Origin: CAZKZZ01 sp964557375
GTDB lineage: Bacteria > Spirochaetota > Spirochaetia > SPDA01 > CAZJBZ01
Direction of reading: 5' to 3'
Assembly: GCA_964557375.1 (NCBI GenBank)
Contig: CAZKZZ010000168.1
Span: 1-8,347 of the forward strand
DNA: 8,347 bases
The translations under genes and the position numbers were made by a program. Shown piece by piece: positions 6,809 through 8,347 of this stretch (position 1 is its first letter; the number at the start of each line of letters is the position of its first letter). The notes below the pieces were generated by a model. It made no database searches, was not told where the DNA came from, and saw nothing but the letters and a program-made list of their open reading frames with translations.

Positions 6809-7636
6809 ATGAACATCGTAGACTACAATAGAGAAGCGTGGGATGCCGAAGTATCCAGAGGGAATGTCTGGACAAAACCGGTGGACAGCCGGACGGTCGA
6901 GGATGCCCGGAGAGGAGAATGGAGTATTCTGTTGACACCTGTAAAACGGGCCCCTACAGAATGGTTCCCGGAGCCCATGTACGGTGTGCGGGTGCTCTGC
7001 CTCGCTTCAGGCGGCGGTCAGCAGGGACCGATCTTTGCAGCCGCCGGTGCTGTGGTGACCGTATTCGACAACTCCCAAAAACAGCTCGAGAGCGACAGGA
7101 TGGTCGCCCGGCGGGAAAATCTGGATATAGAAACAGTTCGTGGCGATATGCGGGACCTCTCCATTTTCGCAGACGAGAGCTTCGATTTGATCGTTCATCC
7201 CGTTTCGAACTGTTTTGTCCCTGATATTCTCCCCGTCTGGAAGGAGGCGTACCGCGTCCTTACTCCGGGCGGCAGCCTGCTTTCGGGGTTCATAAAGCCC
7301 TTTATCTACATCTTCGATCAGGAAGCCTACGATAACGGTGTTCTCGCGGTTCGGCATCCCATTCCCTATTCTGCTCCGGACCATCTCCCCCGGCGCCTCC
7401 TCGAACAATATCTTGCCGAGAAGGAACCTCTCGAGTTCAGTCACACTTTGGAAGAGCAGATCCGGGGGCAGATCGATGCAGGCTTTGTTATAACCGGCAT
7501 GTACGAGGACACAGCCGGCGGTGAAGAATTGATGGACAAGTATATGCCGATATTTATCGCCACGCGGGCGCTGAAACCGGCAGCTCCCCTATCGGATAAA
7601 CAACCCGATTACATCGACGAACTGGAATGGGTATGA
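6809..7636 (+). CDS. Class I SAM-dependent methyltransferase
   Basis: Cytosolic 275-aa Rossmann-fold methyltransferase of a widely conserved but functionally uncharacterised family. It starts with the family N-terminus (DYNREAWDAEVSRGNVWTKP, 5-24), followed by WSILLTPVK (38-46) and WFPEP. SAM site: motif I VLCLASGGGQQGP (62-74), acidic residue D87 after beta-2 (VFDNSQKQL), motif with GDMRDLS (112-118), then FDLIVHPVSNCF (125-136) and the post-motif LTPGGSLLSGF (151-161). Length and motifs look intact. The Shine-Dalgarno is weak (AGAGAG). It follows the isomerase gene by 82 bp on the same strand with no terminator between, so co-transcription is possible. Target (small molecule more likely than macromolecule) is unknown. 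Its link to the sugar genes is inferred only from position. Confidence 0.9.
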   Translation: MNIVDYNREAWDAEVSRGNVWTKPVDSRTVEDARRGEWSILLTPVKRAPTEWFPEPMYGVRVLCLASGGGQQGPIFAAAGAVVTVFDNSQKQLESDRMVARRENLDIETVRGDMRDLSIFADESFDLIVHPVSNCFVPDILPVWKEAYRVLTPGGSLLSGFIKPFIYIFDQEAYDNGVLAVRHPIPYSAPDHLPRRLLEQYLAEKEPLEFSHTLEEQIRGQIDAGFVITGMYEDTAGGEELMDKYMPIFIATRALKPAAPLSDKQPDYIDELEWV

Positions 7637-7649
7637 ACACTTCGGCTTA

Positions 7650-7679
7650 TTGACACCTGACCCCGATTTTCAGTATATT
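7650..7679 (+). promoter_or_regulatory. Promoter of the tRNA gene
   Basis: A perfect TTGACA (7650-7655) and TATATT (7674-7679, 5 of 6) are separated by 18 nt. Transcription would begin near 7686, leaving a leader of about 28 nt before the mature tRNA 5' end. The site begins 14 bp after the methyltransferase stop codon. Confidence 0.7.
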
Positions 7680-7713
7680 TCTTTCTTGCACACCGTGTTA
7701 TCTTATCGGTTCA

Positions 7714-7787
7714 GGGCCCATAGCTCAGTTGGTTAGAGCGGCTGACTCATAATCAGTAGGTCCCAGGTTCAAGTCCTGGTGGGCCCA
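7714..7787 (+). tRNA. tRNA with CAU anticodon, probably tRNA-Ile2 (lysidine type)
   Basis: All four arms pair: acceptor GGGCCCA/TGGGCCC, D stem GCTC/GAGC, anticodon stem GCTGA/TCAGT with loop CTCATAA (anticodon CAT at 7748-7750), T stem CCAGG/CCTGG with loop TTCAAGT. A C1-A72 mismatch typical of initiator tRNA is absent (G1-C72). C4-G69 and C5-G68 in the acceptor stem are determinants described for TilS recognition of E. coli tRNA-Ile2, which elongator tRNA-Met lacks, so Ile2 (k2C34, reading AUA) is preferred over Met. CCA is not encoded; the discriminator A is followed directly by an A-run and would need the CCA-adding enzyme. tRNA identity is very sure; Ile2 against Met about 70:30. Confidence 0.97.
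7770..7787 (+). repeat. 18-bp direct repeat, copy 1 (tRNA 3' end)
   Basis: CAAGTCCTGGTGGGCCCA, spanning part of the T loop through the discriminator base of the tRNA, recurs exactly at 7956-7973. The flanking bases differ on both sides, so the identity is exactly 18 bp. tRNA 3' ends of this length are classic attachment sites for tyrosine-recombinase islands. Confidence 0.9.
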
Positions 7788-7825
7788 AAAAAAGGGAGTG
7801 CCTCGAAGAGGTGCTTCCTTTTTTT
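7787..7825 (+). terminator. Intrinsic terminator of the tRNA transcript
   Basis: An 18-bp continuous stem (7787-7804 with 7808-7825; three G-U pairs) closes a GAA loop. It starts with seven A and ends with seven T, so it can terminate in either direction. It begins on the tRNA discriminator base, leaving almost no trailer for 3' processing. Confidence 0.9.
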
Positions 7826-7831
7826 GTGGGC

Positions 7832-7972
7832 GGGACCTGCCGGGACTTGAAACGGAGGTCCGGCGCGACCACACCGGGAGCGCTGAGGCACAGGAGGTGC
7901 CGAAAGGACCGGAGGCGGGTCGGAAGGAGTCCGCAGGACGCGGACGACTGGAGACCAAGTCCTGGTGGGCCC
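7832..7972 (+). ncRNA. Candidate structured RNA or tRNA-tail repeat element
   Basis: No credible coding. The ends pair with each other: 7836-7849 with 7956-7969 forms 14 continuous pairs (three G-U), and with a bulged A at 7835 three more G-C pairs (7832-7834 with 7970-7972). Enclosed are short hairpins: 7861-7866/7880-7885 (6 bp), 7887-7891/7897-7901 (5 bp, loop AGGAG), 7907-7910/7918-7921 (4 bp, loop GGAGGCG) and 7929-7934/7940-7945 (6 bp, loop AGGAC). GGA occurs 12 times. No promoter is evident between the tRNA terminator and this segment, so transcription would need read-through or an unseen promoter. It could equally be a DNA-level repeat family or a remnant of an integrated element. Confidence 0.4.
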
Positions 7973-7973
7973 A
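7956..7973 (+). repeat. 18-bp direct repeat, copy 2 (att-like or tRNA-tail copy)
   Basis: Exact copy of the tRNA 3' end (7770-7787), displaced by 186 bp and not part of a second complete tRNA: upstream sequence lacks D and anticodon arms. It also forms the 3' strand of the closing helix of the multi-hairpin segment. To its right the sequence becomes AT-rich and accessory in character. Confidence 0.9.
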
Positions 7974-7979
7974 TACAAG

Positions 7980-8087
7980 TTAAGCCGAGTTTAGGAGAGT
8001 TAATTCTAAGCTCGGCAACAACTTATTCCCATTATTTTGTTTTTCCTTCTTCATTTCACTCTCCATTGCAATAAGCAGTTCCACCAT
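7980..8087 (-). pseudogene. Possible short ORF or 3' remnant of a decayed gene
   Basis: A minus-strand frame is open from 8120 to the TAA at 7980-7982; from its first ATG (8087) it gives 35 aa beginning MVELLIAMESEMKKEKQNNG. The frame upstream reads PPAGGYKFGH and is closed by TAA and TGA just before. Composition is protein-like (amphipathic, lysine/glutamate-rich), but there is no Shine-Dalgarno at the ATG and no recognised family. It may be the tail of a gene broken by stops, a real small protein, or chance. Confidence 0.22.
7984..8016. other. 11-bp stem-loop 10 bp after the second tRNA-end copy
   Basis: GCCGAGTTTAG pairs with CTAAGCTCGGC (one G-U) around an 11-nt loop. No T-run follows on either strand, so it is not an intrinsic terminator. 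It sits at the junction between the repeat and AT-rich DNA and overlaps the end of the minus-strand short ORF. A recombinase arm or core site, an mRNA 3'-end structure or a small palindromic repeat are options. Confidence 0.6.
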
Positions 8088-8202
8088 GTGACCAAATTTG
8101 TAACCACCTGCAGGGGGATTTTATCAATCATTCACCAACTTCAATCAAGTTTTGTTTAACATAAGTCACTGCATGAGTTTAGGAAAGGGATGCGAAAAGT
8201 AT
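8017..8202. other. AT-rich gene-poor spacer
   Basis: Apart from the short minus-strand frame and one operator-like half-site, I see no gene, RNA or terminator here. Composition is clearly more AT-rich than the metabolic genes to the left, matching the start of the AbiEi-like gene to the right and suggesting acquired DNA. Confidence 0.6.
8110..8126. promoter_or_regulatory. Degenerate extra copy of the AbiEi operator half-site
   Basis: The 10-mer GATTTTATCA (8117-8126) equals the promoter-distal part of the right arm of the inverted repeat at 8233-8249; over 17 positions 12 match. It is in the same orientation as the right arm, 123 bp upstream, so it might be an auxiliary regulator site. Confidence 0.3.
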
Positions 8203-8249
8203 TTGATAAAATCTACCACAAGTCGTATAATATGTGGTAGATTTTATCA
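8203..8249 (+). promoter_or_regulatory. Consensus promoter inside a perfect 17-bp inverted repeat (operator) of the AbiEi-like gene
   Basis: TTGATA (8203-8208) and perfect TATAAT (8226-8231) are separated by 17 nt, a near-ideal sigma70 promoter. The inverted repeat TGATAAAATCTACCACA (8204-8220) and its exact complement (8233-8249) are separated by 12 nt; the left arm covers the -35 and spacer, the loop holds the -10, and the right arm covers the start site (about 8238). A protein bound here would block transcription. Characterised AbiEi proteins repress their own promoter by binding inverted repeats, so autoregulation is likely. Confidence 0.85.
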
Positions 8250-8260
8250 GGAACCAAATA

Positions 8261-8347
8261 ATGGAAAAGCAAACAAAAGAGCGTATTAACGAATATCTCA
8301 AAACACACGGAGGAGTGATTCGCACCTCGGATTTCCAAAAAGCAGGG
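8261..8347 (+). CDS. AbiEi-like antitoxin/transcriptional regulator, N-terminal fragment
   Basis: The first 29 codons of a gene that runs off the right edge. The peptide ends LKTHGGVIRTSDFQKAG, the beginning of the AbiEi N-terminal winged-helix domain (pattern: helix, HGG-hydrophobic-x-T/R-x-[DE]-aromatic/L-x-x-A/L-G). The start has AGGAA 7 nt upstream and a strong promoter. In type IV toxin-antitoxin systems AbiEi neutralises the nucleotidyltransferase toxin AbiEii without forming a stable complex and represses the operon. The same domain also occurs in stand-alone regulators, and toxin and C-terminal domain are outside the window. The AT-rich composition and tRNA-proximal position support a mobile, defence-type locus. 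Confidence 0.72.
   Translation, partial: MEKQTKERINEYLKTHGGVIRTSDFQKAG

Noticed and set aside
7832..7972. CRISPR array or a second tRNA gene
   Set aside because: There are only two copies of the 18-mer with no regular spacer series, and the D and anticodon arms are missing before the second copy.
7725..7983. Several ORFs of 60-77 codons on both strands over the tRNA, terminator and GC-rich segment (for example the minus-strand frame ending LNLGPTDYESAALTN)
   Set aside because: These are antisense or sense readings of the tRNA gene and its tail repeat. The LGPTDYES-type peptide is a known kind of false protein call from tRNA antisense, and there is no ribosome site or domain.
7984..8016. Intrinsic terminator
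   Set aside because: The stem is good but neither strand has a following T-run.

Overview
The window reads as chromosomal DNA from a diderm bacterium. It encodes an RlpA-type cell-wall enzyme with a signal peptide and a SPOR domain, and its protein-coding part has moderate G+C. The phylum cannot be fixed from this sequence; a spirochaete-like or other free-living or anaerobic diderm would fit. There are seven protein genes (the last cut by the right edge), one tRNA, and an accessory-looking region on the right.

Left part (1-5310): two minus-strand genes overlap by 4 bases, a class II ketose-bisphosphate aldolase (first) and a Gfo/Idh/MocA-family dehydrogenase (second). Divergent to them is rlpA, and convergent to rlpA is a PfkB-family sugar kinase. 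Divergent to the kinase is a plus-strand operon: a UroD/MtaA-superfamily protein (TTG start behind a strong Shine-Dalgarno), then an L-fucose-isomerase-like protein (4-base overlap), then, after an 82-bp spacer with a 16-bp periodicity, a class I SAM-dependent methyltransferase. Isomerase + PfkB kinase + class II aldolase + dehydrogenase is the classical set for taking an aldose through ketose and ketose phosphate to two trioses or a triose and an aldehyde. The substrate cannot be read from sequence. The UroD-like protein and the methyltransferase make it an unusual version.

Right part (7637-8347): a good promoter drives a CAU-anticodon tRNA, probably tRNA-Ile2 (lysidine type), followed at once by an 18-bp-stem terminator. 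Next comes a GC- and purine-rich segment of about 140 bp that folds on paper into a closed multi-hairpin structure. Its 3' closing strand is an exact 18-bp copy of the tRNA 3' end, so the tRNA end is directly repeated 186 bp apart, like an integration (att) site or a tRNA-tail repeat element. After the second copy the DNA becomes visibly AT-rich: a stem-loop, a possible gene remnant, then a perfect 17-bp inverted repeat that contains a consensus promoter and precedes the first 29 codons of an AbiEi-like protein (antitoxin/regulator of a type IV toxin-antitoxin, phage-defence type module). The likeliest reading is the edge of a genomic island inserted at a tRNA gene. The toxin (AbiEii-like) would lie beyond the window.
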